A DNA stretch of 64,000 bases from positions 930,001 to 994,000 of the forward strand of contig NZ_AP024895.1 of the NCBI RefSeq assembly GCF_024347055.1. The letters are read 5' to 3'. How positions within the stretch are numbered: position 1 is the first letter of the stretch; the number at the start of each line of letters is the position of its first letter. Source of the DNA: Vibrio porteresiae DSM 19223 (lineage in GTDB: Bacteria; Pseudomonadota; Gammaproteobacteria; Enterobacterales; Vibrionaceae). Of the stretch, positions 1-8,658 are shown piece after piece. The notes under the pieces were generated by a model. It was not told where the DNA came from. It made no database searches and was given only the letters and a program-made list of their open reading frames with translations. The position numbers and the translations under genes are program-made.

Positions 1-1
1 A

Positions 2-622
2 GATATGATGGTACTGGATGCACTGATTCTTCTTAAAGAACAGGATCCTAGTATCGCGTTCCGACGTTCATGCCGCGAAGGAGTTTGTGGTTCAGACGGT
101 CTGAACATGAACGGAAAAAACGGATTGGCGTGTATTACTCCTCTTTCTGCTTTGGCAGGCAGCAAGAAGATTGTAATTCGTCCCCTTCCTGGACTTCCTG
201 TTATCCGCGATTTGATCGTGGATATGACGCAGTTCTACGATAACTACGCCAAAGTGAAACCCTTCTTGATTTCGGATGGTAATTTGCCACCGTCTCGAGA
301 AAATCTTCAGGCTCCAGAAGATCGAGCACATTTAGATGGTTTGTACGAGTGCATTATGTGTGCATGTTGTTCAACCTCTTGCCCTTCTTTCTGGTGGAAT
401 CCAGACAAGTTTATCGGCCCTGCAGGCTTGTTAGCGGCTTATCGTTGGCTCATTGACAGTCGCGACACTGCAACTGATGAACGTTTGTCGGCACTTGATG
501 ATGCGTTCAGCGTATTCCGTTGTCACGGAATCATGAACTGTGTCAACGTTTGTCCGAAAGGGTTAAATCCGACCAAAGCGATTGGTCATATCAAGTCGAT
601 GCTGATTAATCGCTCGGTGTAA
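2..622 (+). CDS. sdhB: Succinate dehydrogenase iron-sulfur subunit (5' truncated)
   Basis: Iron-sulfur subunit of succinate dehydrogenase (complex II), passing electrons from the flavin of SdhA to quinone at the inner membrane. The gene enters from the left edge, so about the first 30 residues are missing; the reading frame is open from base 2. The [2Fe-2S] ligands are visible as SCREGVCGSDG plus a later Cys in NGLAC, with Asp at one ligand position as in E. coli. The C-terminal half carries CIMCACCSTSCP and CHGIMNCVNVCPKGLNP, which bind the [4Fe-4S] and [3Fe-4S] clusters. It sits directly upstream of sucA, the arrangement of an sdhCDAB-sucABCD operon. Identity is certain; only the 5' end is lost. 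Confidence 0.97.
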   Translation, partial: DMMVLDALILLKEQDPSIAFRRSCREGVCGSDGLNMNGKNGLACITPLSALAGSKKIVIRPLPGLPVIRDLIVDMTQFYDNYAKVKPFLISDGNLPPSRENLQAPEDRAHLDGLYECIMCACCSTSCPSFWWNPDKFIGPAGLLAAYRWLIDSRDTATDERLSALDDAFSVFRCHGIMNCVNVCPKGLNPTKAIGHIKSMLINRSV

Positions 623-630
623 AGTGACAA

Positions 631-650
631 AGCAGGCTTTCGGGCCTGCT
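631..650 (+). other. Hairpin between sdhB and sucA
   Basis: A perfect 7-bp inverted repeat (AGCAGGC / GCCTGCT) with a 6-nt loop lies 8 bases after the sdhB stop. The bases that follow are not T-rich, so a strong intrinsic terminator is unlikely. A processing or stability hairpin between the sdh and suc parts of one transcript is the more natural reading. Confidence 0.5.
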
Positions 651-708
651 CTTTGATAGCTCGGCGTAGACCGAAGTGACTGTAAAAACTACTGGTAAAG
701 GGAAAATA

Positions 709-3519
709 ATGCACAACGGCGTGATGAAGGCATGGCTCGAGTCTTCACACTTGGCTGGCGCCAATGCAACTTATGTAGAGGAACTCTACGAATCGTATCT
801 AAGTGATCCCGACCTGGTAAGTGAGGAGTGGAAACGTGTTTTTGATGGTTTGCCTGCGCAACCAGAAACTGTGGTAGAACAACCACATTCACGTATTCGC
901 GACTACTTCCGGCGACTCGCTCAAGAGACTAAGCATTACAGTGTCCAAGTTAGTGATCCTGAAGTCGATGCAAAACAGGTAAAAGTATTGCAGCTCATTA
1001 ACGCGTACCGTTTCCGCGGTCACGAAGCTGCTCAATTGGACCCTCTCAGTTTATGGAAACGCCCACCTGTGGCGGAATTGGACCCATCATTCCATAACCT
1101 GACCGACGATGATATGGAAGAAACTTTTAACGTTGGTTCGTTCGCGATCGGCAGCGACACCATGAAGTTAAAAGATATCTATCAGGCCCTTAACAACATC
1201 TATACCGGTCCAGTGGGTGCTGAATACATGCACATCACTGATACTGAACAGAAACGTTGGATTCAACAGCACATTGAACCCGTCAATGGTCGTCCTCAAT
1301 TTACCAAAGCTGAGAAAGTTACTTTCTTGGAAGAGTTGACGGCTGCAGAAGGTTTGGAACGCTATCTAGGCGCGAAATTCCCTGGTGCTAAACGTTTCTC
1401 ATTGGAAGGCGGCGATGCATTAATTCCAATGACCAAAGAGCTGATCCGTTATGCGGGTTCACAAGGTATGCGTGAAGTCGTTATCGGTATGGCACACCGT
1501 GGTCGTTTGAATATGTTGGTTAACGTCTTGGGTAAAAAACCTCAAGGCCTATTCGACGAATTCGCAGGTAAGCATGACGAAACATGGGGTACTGGTGACG
1601 TTAAGTATCACCAAGGTTTCTCTGCGGACTTTGCAACCCAAGGCGGCGATGTGCATTTAGCACTGGCGTTTAACCCATCGCATCTTGAAATTGTTAACCC
1701 AGTGGTTATGGGCTCAGTTCGAGCTCGCCAAGACCGTCTTGAAGATAAAGACGGCAGTAAAGTTCTCCCTATTACTATTCATGGTGACTCTGCGATTGCA
1801 GGGCAAGGTGTTGTGGCTGAAACCTTTAACATGTCTCTGGCTCGAGGCTTCTGTGTTGGTGGTACGGTACGTATCGTTATCAACAACCAGGTTGGTTTTA
1901 CCACCTCTAACCCACGCGATACGCGTTCTACCATGTACTGTACCGACATAGCCAAGATGGTACAGGCGCCGATTTTCCATGTGAATGCGGATAATCCTGA
2001 AGCAGTTGCGTTTGTCACTCGCGTTGCTTTGGACTATCGCAACACATTCAAACGCGACGTTGTGATTGATTTGGTGTGTTATCGCCGTCATGGCCATAAC
2101 GAAGCGGACGAGCCAAACGCGACTCAACCATTGATGTATCAAAAGATCAAAAAGCATCCAACACCACGTAAGTTGTATGCGGATGTATTGATGGAGCGCG
2201 GTGAAGCCGATATTGAAACGGCTACTCAATTAGTCAATGAATATCGCGATGCGTTAGACCACGGTGAAGTGGTGGTGAAAGAGTGGCGTCCGATGACGAT
2301 GCACTCTGTTGACTGGTCTCCATACCTAAACCATGAATGGAATATGGAATGGAAGAACCAATACGATATTGATCGCCTGCGTGAACTTGGTCATCGTATC
2401 TGCCAACACCCAGAAAGCCATAAGCTGCAAAGTCGTGTGGAAAAAATCTACGCTGATCGTGTCTCTATGATTGCGGGTGAAAAACCGCTCGACTGGGGTA
2501 TGGCTGAGCTCTTAGCTTATGCAACCTTGGTAGATTACGGCAAACGCATTCGTATCTCTGGTCAGGACTCAGGTCGTGGTACATTCTTCCACCGCCATTC
2601 AGTGCTGCACAACCAAGCTGATGCCAGCGTTTATATTCCACTTAAACATATTCACGATAAACAAGGTCCATTCCAAGTGATTGACTCTGTGTTATCTGAA
2701 GAAGCAGTGTTGGCTTTTGAGTACGGTTATGCCACGGCAGAACCAGGTGGTTTAACCATTTGGGAAGCACAGTTTGGCGACTTTGCTAACGGCGCTCAAG
2801 TAGTGATCGACCAGTTCATCTCCTCTGGTGAGCAGAAGTGGGGGCGTTTATGTGGCCTGACTATGCTGTTACCTCATGGCTATGAAGGTCAAGGTCCAGA
2901 GCACTCATCAGCTCGTTTGGAACGTTATCTGCAGCTTTGTGCAGAGCAAAACATCCAAGTGATTGTGCCATCAACACCAGCACAGGTTTATCACATGCTG
3001 CGTCGTCAAGTGGTACGCCCAATGCGTCGTCCTTTGATTGTGATGTCACCTAAGTCTTTGTTACGTCACCCATTGTGTATTTCTTCGATGGAAGAGTTAG
3101 CACACGGTACGTTCCAAGCCGCCATTGGTGAAGTGGATCCACTGGATCCTGTGAAGGTAAAACGTGTCGTATTCTGTTCAGGTAAGGTCTATTACGATCT
3201 GCTAGAACAGCGTCGTGCCAATGAGCAAGACGATGTGGCGATTGTTCGTATCGAGCAGTTATACCCATTCCCAATTGATGAACTTCAAGCAATCATCGCG
3301 CCGTACACTAACGCGGTGGATTATGTTTGGTGTCAGGAAGAGCCGCAAAACCAAGGTGCTTGGTATTCAAGTCAGCACAATTTCCGGGCAGCGATTCCTG
3401 CCGGTGCCGATCTGAAATACGCCGGTCGTCCTGCATCAGCATCTCCAGCTGTGGGTTATATGTCCGTTCATTTGAAACAGCAGAAAGCGTTAGTCGAAGA
3501 CGCACTGACTATTAAGTAA
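709..3519 (+). CDS. sucA: 2-oxoglutarate dehydrogenase E1 component
   Basis: Thiamine-diphosphate-dependent E1 subunit that decarboxylates 2-oxoglutarate and transfers the succinyl group to the lipoyl arm of SucB. The protein aligns throughout with E. coli SucA (933 residues), for example the ETFNVGSFA, RYLGAKFPGAKRFSLEGGD, GMAHRGRLN and NNQVGFTTSNP stretches. I chose the ATG at 709 (936 residues, MHNGVMKAWLES), which matches the family N-terminus and follows a purine-rich AAAGGG. The in-frame GTG at 676 would add 11 residues that the family does not have. The next gene, sucB, starts 28 bases after the stop. Probably cotranscribed with sdhB. Confidence 0.97.
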   Translation: MHNGVMKAWLESSHLAGANATYVEELYESYLSDPDLVSEEWKRVFDGLPAQPETVVEQPHSRIRDYFRRLAQETKHYSVQVSDPEVDAKQVKVLQLINAYRFRGHEAAQLDPLSLWKRPPVAELDPSFHNLTDDDMEETFNVGSFAIGSDTMKLKDIYQALNNIYTGPVGAEYMHITDTEQKRWIQQHIEPVNGRPQFTKAEKVTFLEELTAAEGLERYLGAKFPGAKRFSLEGGDALIPMTKELIRYAGSQGMREVVIGMAHRGRLNMLVNVLGKKPQGLFDEFAGKHDETWGTGDVKYHQGFSADFATQGGDVHLALAFNPSHLEIVNPVVMGSVRARQDRLEDKDGSKVLPITIHGDSAIAGQGVVAETFNMSLARGFCVGGTVRIVINNQVGFTTSNPRDTRSTMYCTDIAKMVQAPIFHVNADNPEAVAFVTRVALDYRNTFKRDVVIDLVCYRRHGHNEADEPNATQPLMYQKIKKHPTPRKLYADVLMERGEADIETATQLVNEYRDALDHGEVVVKEWRPMTMHSVDWSPYLNHEWNMEWKNQYDIDRLRELGHRICQHPESHKLQSRVEKIYADRVSMIAGEKPLDWGMAELLAYATLVDYGKRIRISGQDSGRGTFFHRHSVLHNQADASVYIPLKHIHDKQGPFQVIDSVLSEEAVLAFEYGYATAEPGGLTIWEAQFGDFANGAQVVIDQFISSGEQKWGRLCGLTMLLPHGYEGQGPEHSSARLERYLQLCAEQNIQVIVPSTPAQVYHMLRRQVVRPMRRPLIVMSPKSLLRHPLCISSMEELAHGTFQAAIGEVDPLDPVKVKRVVFCSGKVYYDLLEQRRANEQDDVAIVRIEQLYPFPIDELQAIIAPYTNAVDYVWCQEEPQNQGAWYSSQHNFRAAIPAGADLKYAGRPASASPAVGYMSVHLKQQKALVEDALTIK

Positions 3520-3547
3520 GAACTAGAAGTAAAAGGAAGACACAGAT

Positions 3548-4762
3548 ATGACAATTGAAATTCTGGTTCCAGATTTACCTGAGTCCGTTGCGGATGCGAC
3601 GGTTGCAACTTGGCATAAGAAAGCGGGTGATTCGGTTGCTCGTGACGAAGTTATCGTTGAAATTGAAACTGACAAAGTGGTGTTGGAAGTTCCAGCTCCA
3701 GAAGAGGGCGTTCTTGAAGCCATTCTGGAAGAAGAAGGTGCGACCGTGTTATCTAAACAGCTATTAGCACGCATCAAACCGGGTGCAGTAGCGGGTGAAC
3801 CAACCACAGATAAAGCGGAATCGACTGAGCCTTCTCCTGATCGTCGTCATAAAGCAACGCTGTCTGAAGAAACCAATGATTGGTTAAGTCCAGCAGTACG
3901 CCGTTTACTGGGCGAACACGGTCTTGAGCCAAGTGATGTGAAAGGCACTGGTGTGGGTGGTCGTATCACTCGCGAAGATGTTGAAGCGCATTTGGCTAGT
4001 GCGAAATCTGCTCCAGCAAAAGCTGCTCCAGCCCCAGCTGCAGTTGCGCCAGTGAACCCTGGTCGCAGTGAAAAACGCGTTCCTATGACTCGTCTGCGTA
4101 AACGTATCGCAGAACGTCTACTCGAAGCGAAAAACAGCACAGCGATGCTGACCACGTTTAACGAAGTGAACATGAAACCGATTATGGATCTGCGTAAGCA
4201 GTATCAAGATCTGTTTGAGAAAAAGCATGATATCCGTTTAGGTTTCATGTCGTTCTATGTTAAGGCGGTCACAGAAGCTTTGAAGCGTTATCCAGAAGTG
4301 AATGCCTCACTTGACGGTGATGACATTGTGTACCACAACTTCTTTGATATCAGTATTGCGGTTTCAACTCCTCGTGGGTTGGTCACTCCAGTACTGAAAG
4401 ATACTGATACGCTCAGTCTGGCTCAAATCGAGAAAGGCATTAAGGATCTTGCTCTAAAAGGTCGTGATGGCAAACTTACCGTTGATGAACTCACCGGTGG
4501 TAACTTCACTATCACTAACGGTGGTGTGTTTGGGTCATTAATGTCGACACCAATCATTAACCCACCGCAAGCAGCTATTCTAGGTATGCACAAAATCCAA
4601 GACCGCGCGATGGTCGTTGACGGTAAGATTGAAATTCTGCCAATGATGTATCTCGCTCTCTCTTACGACCACCGTATTATCGATGGCCGTGAGTCAGTTG
4701 GGTTCTTAGTTACTGTGAAAGAGTTGCTAGAGGATCCTGCACGTTTAATTCTCGACGTGTAA
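3548..4762 (+). CDS. sucB: Dihydrolipoyllysine-residue succinyltransferase (E2 of 2-oxoglutarate dehydrogenase)
   Basis: E2 core of the 2-oxoglutarate dehydrogenase complex; it moves the succinyl group from E1 to coenzyme A. Domains in order: N-terminal lipoyl domain (residues 1-80) with the lipoylated Lys43 in ETDKVVLEVP, an acidic linker, the E1/E3-binding domain near residues 110-150 (SPAVRRLLGEHGLE), an Ala/Pro linker near 155-175, then the catalytic domain with DHRIIDGRE near the C-terminus supplying the active-site His and Asp. At 404 residues it matches the E. coli enzyme (405). AGGAAG precedes the start. It shares its operon with sucA; sucC follows after 164 bp that hold several inverted repeats. 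Confidence 0.97.
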   Translation: MTIEILVPDLPESVADATVATWHKKAGDSVARDEVIVEIETDKVVLEVPAPEEGVLEAILEEEGATVLSKQLLARIKPGAVAGEPTTDKAESTEPSPDRRHKATLSEETNDWLSPAVRRLLGEHGLEPSDVKGTGVGGRITREDVEAHLASAKSAPAKAAPAPAAVAPVNPGRSEKRVPMTRLRKRIAERLLEAKNSTAMLTTFNEVNMKPIMDLRKQYQDLFEKKHDIRLGFMSFYVKAVTEALKRYPEVNASLDGDDIVYHNFFDISIAVSTPRGLVTPVLKDTDTLSLAQIEKGIKDLALKGRDGKLTVDELTGGNFTITNGGVFGSLMSTPIINPPQAAILGMHKIQDRAMVVDGKIEILPMMYLALSYDHRIIDGRESVGFLVTVKELLEDPARLILDV

Positions 4763-4767
4763 GGTTT

Positions 4768-4791
4768 ATATGTCTAGATTTCTAGACGTCT
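4768..4791. promoter_or_regulatory. Candidate MetJ-type operator (three tandem 8-mers)
   Basis: Three abutting 8-base units, ATATGTCT, AGATTTCT and AGACGTCT, match the met-box consensus AGACGTCT at 6, 6 and 8 of 8 positions. Tandem 8-mers in register are how MetJ operators are built in enterobacteria. Succinyl-CoA made next door is the acyl donor for succinylating homoserine in methionine synthesis, so a link is conceivable. The same bases also form a CTAG-rich palindrome, so chance is a real alternative. A very weak -35/-10 pair (TTTAAT, TATATG) overlaps it. Confidence 0.3.
4772..4787. repeat. 7-bp inverted repeat GTCTAGA/TCTAGAC
   Basis: A perfect inverted repeat with a 2-base spacer, just after the sucB stop. 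Together with the hairpin at 4801-4829 it places five CTAG tetramers in under 60 bp. CTAG is usually rare in gammaproteobacterial genomes. Confidence 0.5.
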
Positions 4792-4800
4792 AAATCAAAA

Positions 4801-4829
4801 CGGGCTAGACTAGCTCAACGTCTAGCCCG
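4801..4829 (+). terminator. Hairpin after sucB (attenuator or processing site)
   Basis: A perfect 10-bp stem (CGGGCTAGAC / GTCTAGCCCG) with a 9-nt loop lies 38 bases after the sucB stop. It is followed by GTTAAGTCATT, not a strong T run. It may attenuate transcription into sucCD or protect the sucAB message from 3' decay, rather than end all transcription. Confidence 0.5.
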
Positions 4830-4878
4830 GTTAAGTCATTGAAAAGTGACGCTCATCTGAGTCTCCCTACAAGACGTA

Positions 4879-4895
4879 AAGCCCAGTTTGGGCTT
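4879..4895 (+). other. Hairpin upstream of sucC
   Basis: A perfect 7-bp stem (AAGCCCA / TGGGCTT) with a 3-nt loop ends 31 bases before the sucC start codon. There is no T tract. It could affect translation or mRNA processing at the sucB-sucC junction. Confidence 0.4.
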
Positions 4896-4926
4896 ATGGA
4901 TAAAAACAAACAGACGGAACAACACA

Positions 4927-6093
4927 ATGAATTTGCATGAATACCAAGCCAAACAGCTGTTTGCAGAGTTCGGACTGCCCGTACCCGAAGGTTATGCGTG
5001 TGACACGCCACAAGAAGCGGCGGAAGCAGCAGGTAAGATTGGCGGCACGAAATGGGTTGTGAAATGTCAGGTACACGCTGGTGGCCGCGGTAAAGCGGGC
5101 GGTGTGGAACTGCACGATACAAAAGAAGGCATCAAGGATTTTGCGCAAAAATGGTTGGGCAAGAATTTAGTCACTTATCAAACAGACGCCAATGGTCAAC
5201 CTGTGACAAAAATTCTCGTCGAGGCAGCATCTAATATTGCCAACGAACTTTATCTAGGCGCAGTGGTAGACCGTTCAAGTCGTCGCGTTGTTTTTATGGC
5301 CTCTACTGAAGGCGGCGTCGAAATTGAAAAAGTCGCGCATGAGACTCCTGAGCTGATCCACAAAGCGGCTATTGATCCGCTCGTCGGTCCTCAACCTTAT
5401 CAAGGCCGTGAATTAGCATTCAAACTGGGTCTTGAAGGCGAGCAAATTAAACAATTTACTAAGATTTTCCTCGGCCTTGGTAACATGTTTACCAAGTACG
5501 ATTTAGCGCTGCTTGAGATTAACCCGCTAGTGATTACTGGTGAAGGTAATCTTCTTTGTCTTGACGGCAAAATCAACATCGACTCTAACGCGATGTACCG
5601 TCAACCTAAGCTGCGTGAAATGCACGATCCATCTCAAGAAGATGCCCGCGAAGCCAATGCAGCGAAATGGGAACTCAACTACGTTGCTCTGGATGGCAAT
5701 ATTGGCTGCATGGTCAATGGTGCAGGTCTAGCCATGGGCACTATGGATATCGTTAACCTTCATGGTGGTCACCCAGCCAACTTCCTTGATGTGGGCGGCG
5801 GTGCAACCAAAGAGCGTGTAACAGAAGCGTTTAAAATTATTCTCTCCGACAAAAATGTCAAAGCGGTACTGGTGAACATTTTCGGTGGTATTGTCCGTTG
5901 TGACCTTATTGCTGACGGTATTATTGGCGCTGTGGAAGAGGTGGGTGTAACAGTACCTGTTGTGGTTCGCTTGGAAGGTAACAACGCGGAACTGGGTGCG
6001 AAGAAACTTGCCGACAGTGGTCTCAATATTATCGCCGCGACTTCATTGACAGAAGCTGCGGAAAAAGTGGTTGCAGCAGCGGAGGGTAAATAA
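4927..6093 (+). CDS. sucC: Succinyl-CoA synthetase beta subunit
   Basis: ADP-forming succinyl-CoA ligase beta chain. With SucD it converts succinyl-CoA, phosphate and ADP to succinate, CoA and ATP. I start at the ATG at 4927 (MNLHEYQAKQLFAEFGLPVP, 388 residues), the family N-terminus and the same length as E. coli SucC. A longer in-frame reading from 4888 would run through the hairpin at 4879-4895. The N-terminal ATP-grasp domain (KCQVHAGGRGKAGGV) and the C-terminal CoA-ligase domain (NGAGLAMGTMD, NIFGGIVRCD) are clear. Its stop overlaps the sucD start by one base, implying translational coupling. Confidence 0.97.
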   Translation: MNLHEYQAKQLFAEFGLPVPEGYACDTPQEAAEAAGKIGGTKWVVKCQVHAGGRGKAGGVELHDTKEGIKDFAQKWLGKNLVTYQTDANGQPVTKILVEAASNIANELYLGAVVDRSSRRVVFMASTEGGVEIEKVAHETPELIHKAAIDPLVGPQPYQGRELAFKLGLEGEQIKQFTKIFLGLGNMFTKYDLALLEINPLVITGEGNLLCLDGKINIDSNAMYRQPKLREMHDPSQEDAREANAAKWELNYVALDGNIGCMVNGAGLAMGTMDIVNLHGGHPANFLDVGGGATKERVTEAFKIILSDKNVKAVLVNIFGGIVRCDLIADGIIGAVEEVGVTVPVVVRLEGNNAELGAKKLADSGLNIIAATSLTEAAEKVVAAAEGK

Positions 6094-6965
6094 TGTCTAT
6101 TCTGATCAACAAAGACACCAAGGTTATCTGTCAAGGTTTCACTGGTGGTCAAGGTACATTCCACTCTCAGCAAGCGCTTGATTACGGCACTCAATTGGTT
6201 GGTGGTGTTTCTCCTGGCAAAGGTGGCACTAAGCACCTTGGTTTACCTGTGTTTAATACCGTGCGTGATGCGGTTGAAGCAACAGGTGCAACGGCTTCCG
6301 TTATTTATGTTCCAGCGCCGTTCTGTAAAGACGCGATTCTCGAAGCGATTGATGCCGGTATCAAGCTGATCGTCACCATCACTGAAGGTATTCCAACCCT
6401 AGATATGCTTGAAGTAAAGGTGCGTTTGGATGCCTCTGGTGTGCGCATGATTGGTCCTAACTGCCCTGGGGTAATTACTCCTGATGAATGTAAGATTGGC
6501 ATCATGCCTGGTCACATTCATAAAAAAGGTAAAGTGGGTATCGTCTCTCGCTCAGGCACATTGACTTATGAAGCGGTTAAACAAACCACTGACGAAGGTT
6601 TTGGTCAATCCACATGTGTGGGTATCGGTGGTGACCCAATTCCGGGTTCTAACTTCATTGATATCTTAGCCCTGTTTGAAAAAGACCCTGAAACTGAAGC
6701 GATTGTGATGATCGGTGAAATCGGTGGTACTGCGGAAGAAGAAGCAGCAGCGTACATCAAAGCGAATGTGACCAAACCTGTGGTTTCTTACATCGCGGGT
6801 GTAACGGCTCCTCCGGGTAAACGTATGGGCCACGCTGGTGCCATCATTTCTGGAGGTAAAGGTACGGCGGATGAGAAATTCGCAGCGCTTGAATCTGCAG
6901 GCGTGAAAACCGTGAAAAGCTTGGCTCAAATCGGTAAAGCGCTACGAGAAGTCACTGGCTGGTAA
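6093..6965 (+). CDS. sucD: Succinyl-CoA synthetase alpha subunit
   Basis: Alpha chain of succinyl-CoA synthetase; it binds CoA and carries the phosphorylated histidine. The N-terminal CoA-binding Rossmann domain includes QGFTGGQGTFHS, and the active His lies in GHAGAIISGGKGTADEK near residue 247. Length (290) equals the usual family length. It overlaps sucC by one base (TAATG) and is followed by a strong terminator at 6998, so it closes the sdh-suc transcription unit. Confidence 0.97.
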   Translation: MSILINKDTKVICQGFTGGQGTFHSQQALDYGTQLVGGVSPGKGGTKHLGLPVFNTVRDAVEATGATASVIYVPAPFCKDAILEAIDAGIKLIVTITEGIPTLDMLEVKVRLDASGVRMIGPNCPGVITPDECKIGIMPGHIHKKGKVGIVSRSGTLTYEAVKQTTDEGFGQSTCVGIGGDPIPGSNFIDILALFEKDPETEAIVMIGEIGGTAEEEAAAYIKANVTKPVVSYIAGVTAPPGKRMGHAGAIISGGKGTADEKFAALESAGVKTVKSLAQIGKALREVTGW

Positions 6966-6997
6966 TTAATATCGCCAATGTACAAGCAGCAAATAGC

Positions 6998-7030
6998 AAA
7001 AACCCTAAGCTCATGGCTTAGGGTTTTTTG
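6998..7030. terminator. Bidirectional intrinsic terminator, sucD / znuB
   Basis: A long stem (AAAAACCCTAAGC / GCTTAGGGTTTTT) with a 5-nt loop and T runs on both strands lies between the convergent sucD and znuB. It can end transcripts from both sides. Confidence 0.85.
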
Positions 7031-7069
7031 TCATTTTAATTAACTTGGTGGTATTTGGGGGGATAGAGC

Positions 7070-7852
7070 TTAGCGACATTTCACAATGTGGCTAAGTAGA
7101 AACAGCATGGAAGCGCTAATCACCACTGATGGCCCTGCAGGCGTATCGAAATGCCAAGACAGGGTAATTCCACACAATACGCTGATACAGCCAATTGCAG
7201 AGGCGATAAACGCCATCTGTTCAGGTGTGCGCGATAAACGACGAGCGGTAGCTGCAGGGATAATCAGCAGCGAGGTCATGATCAGTGCCCCGACAAATTT
7301 CATCCCAACCGCGATTACAGCACCCATTAACAGCATCAAAATGAGGCGCATAAAATCGACGTTAATGCCTTCAACACTGGCCAACTCTTCATTAATACTG
7401 CTCGACAGTAGTGGTTGCCAAAAATAGTAAACTAGAGCACCTACCACGATGACGCCTGACCAAATAAAGATTAAGTCTGAGGGCGTAACCGCCAGCAAAT
7501 CACCAAATAGATAGCTCATCAGATCGATACGCACATCATCGAGAAAACTCACCGCAATCAATCCCAGTGAGAGGGCGCTATGAGCTAAAATCCCGAGTAA
7601 AGTATCGGTTGCGACAATCTTTTGACGTTGCATGACCACTAATAAGCTGGCTAGACCTAAACAGCACACTAATAATGCCAAGTACAGGTTCACATTCAGT
7701 AAAAAGCCTAATGCAATACCCAGTAAGGAAGCGTGAGCCAAGGTGTCGCCAAAATAGGACATTTTGCGCCAGACGACGAAAGAGCCAAGTGGACCTGCTA
7801 TCAAGGCAATGCCAAGACCAGCAAAGATAGAAGGGAGAAGATAATCAATCAT
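7070..7852 (-). CDS. znuB: High-affinity zinc ABC transporter permease
   Basis: Membrane permease of the ZnuABC zinc importer. It aligns with E. coli ZnuB (261 residues) through GPLGSFVVWRKMSYFGDTLA, DTLLGILAHSALSLGLI, DLMSYLFGDLLAVTP, GMKFVGALIMTSLLIIPAA and FDTPAGPSVV. The start at 7852 (MIDYLLPSIFAGLG, 260 residues) fits the family. It overlaps the 3' end of znuC by 8 bases, so the two are translationally coupled. An upstream in-frame start at 7924 would add 24 residues inside znuC and is unlikely. Several hydrophobic helices, as expected for an ABC-3 family permease. Confidence 0.95.
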   Translation of the reverse strand: MIDYLLPSIFAGLGIALIAGPLGSFVVWRKMSYFGDTLAHASLLGIALGFLLNVNLYLALLVCCLGLASLLVVMQRQKIVATDTLLGILAHSALSLGLIAVSFLDDVRIDLMSYLFGDLLAVTPSDLIFIWSGVIVVGALVYYFWQPLLSSSINEELASVEGINVDFMRLILMLLMGAVIAVGMKFVGALIMTSLLIIPAATARRLSRTPEQMAFIASAIGCISVLCGITLSWHFDTPAGPSVVISASMLFLLSHIVKCR

Positions 7853-8633
7853 GCGATGGATGCCCGTGATGATGTGCATGACACTGTTCACTGTCGCCAG
7901 AAACTGGTACGCCAGACAAGTCATGATGATGGTGGTCGTGGTGGTGATGATAAAACGCTAGGCTCTCTTGAGGATGATGACCAAAGAGCGAGATGTAGCT
8001 TGGATGCTGAGTAATGTCGTGCGGCGCACCTGAGCAGCAGATATGGTGTTGTAAACAGATCACATCATCGGTTTTTGCCATCACCAAATGCAGGTCGTGT
8101 GACACCATAAATACCGCGCAGCCAAAGCGTTTACGAATATCATTAATCAGTTCGTAAAGATCAATCTGACCTTGTACATCGACGCCTTGTGCCGGTTCAT
8201 CAAGTACCAAAAGTGCCGGGCGTTGCAGTAAGGCACGAGCAATTAAAATGCGCTGCGTTTCTCCACCAGAGAGCTGGTGCATGTCGTTGTCACGCAGATG
8301 TTCAGCCCCCACCAAACGCAGCGATTGTTCCAACTCGTTTTGACTAAACTTACCCGCGAGGCGCAAAAAGCGCGTTACGGTCAGCGGCAGTGTCTCATTT
8401 AATTTGAGCTTTTGGGGTACGTAACCAATTTTAAGTTGCTTGCTGCGTTTTAGCTCACCAGAAGTTGGCTTGAGCAAACCAAGCAATACCTTAACCAGAG
8501 TCGATTTCCCTGCACCGTTGGGCCCGATAAGTGTGGTAATGCGGCCTTTTTCTACCGTAAGGCTAACGTTATCCAACACGCGCCTTTGGTTAAAATCCAC
8601 GCAGATATTTTGTAATTCAATGAGGGTCGACAT
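7845..8633 (-). CDS. znuC: Zinc ABC transporter ATP-binding protein with His-rich tail
   Basis: ATPase that drives ZnuB. Walker A is GPNGAGKST near residue 37, the ABC signature is LSGGETQR, and Walker B with the catalytic Glu is LLVLDEPAQGVD. At 262 residues it has a C-terminal extension of about 45 residues very rich in His (HHHHDHHHHD and CHAHHHGHPSHD), probably a zinc-binding or sensing tail. It is the first gene of the leftward znuCB operon, divergent from znuA, and a Zur-like palindrome lies 26 bp upstream of its start. Confidence 0.95.
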   Translation of the reverse strand: MSTLIELQNICVDFNQRRVLDNVSLTVEKGRITTLIGPNGAGKSTLVKVLLGLLKPTSGELKRSKQLKIGYVPQKLKLNETLPLTVTRFLRLAGKFSQNELEQSLRLVGAEHLRDNDMHQLSGGETQRILIARALLQRPALLVLDEPAQGVDVQGQIDLYELINDIRKRFGCAVFMVSHDLHLVMAKTDDVICLQHHICCSGAPHDITQHPSYISLFGHHPQESLAFYHHHHDHHHHDLSGVPVSGDSEQCHAHHHGHPSHD

Positions 8634-8658
8634 GAAAGGAACTCATTTGCAATTTGAT

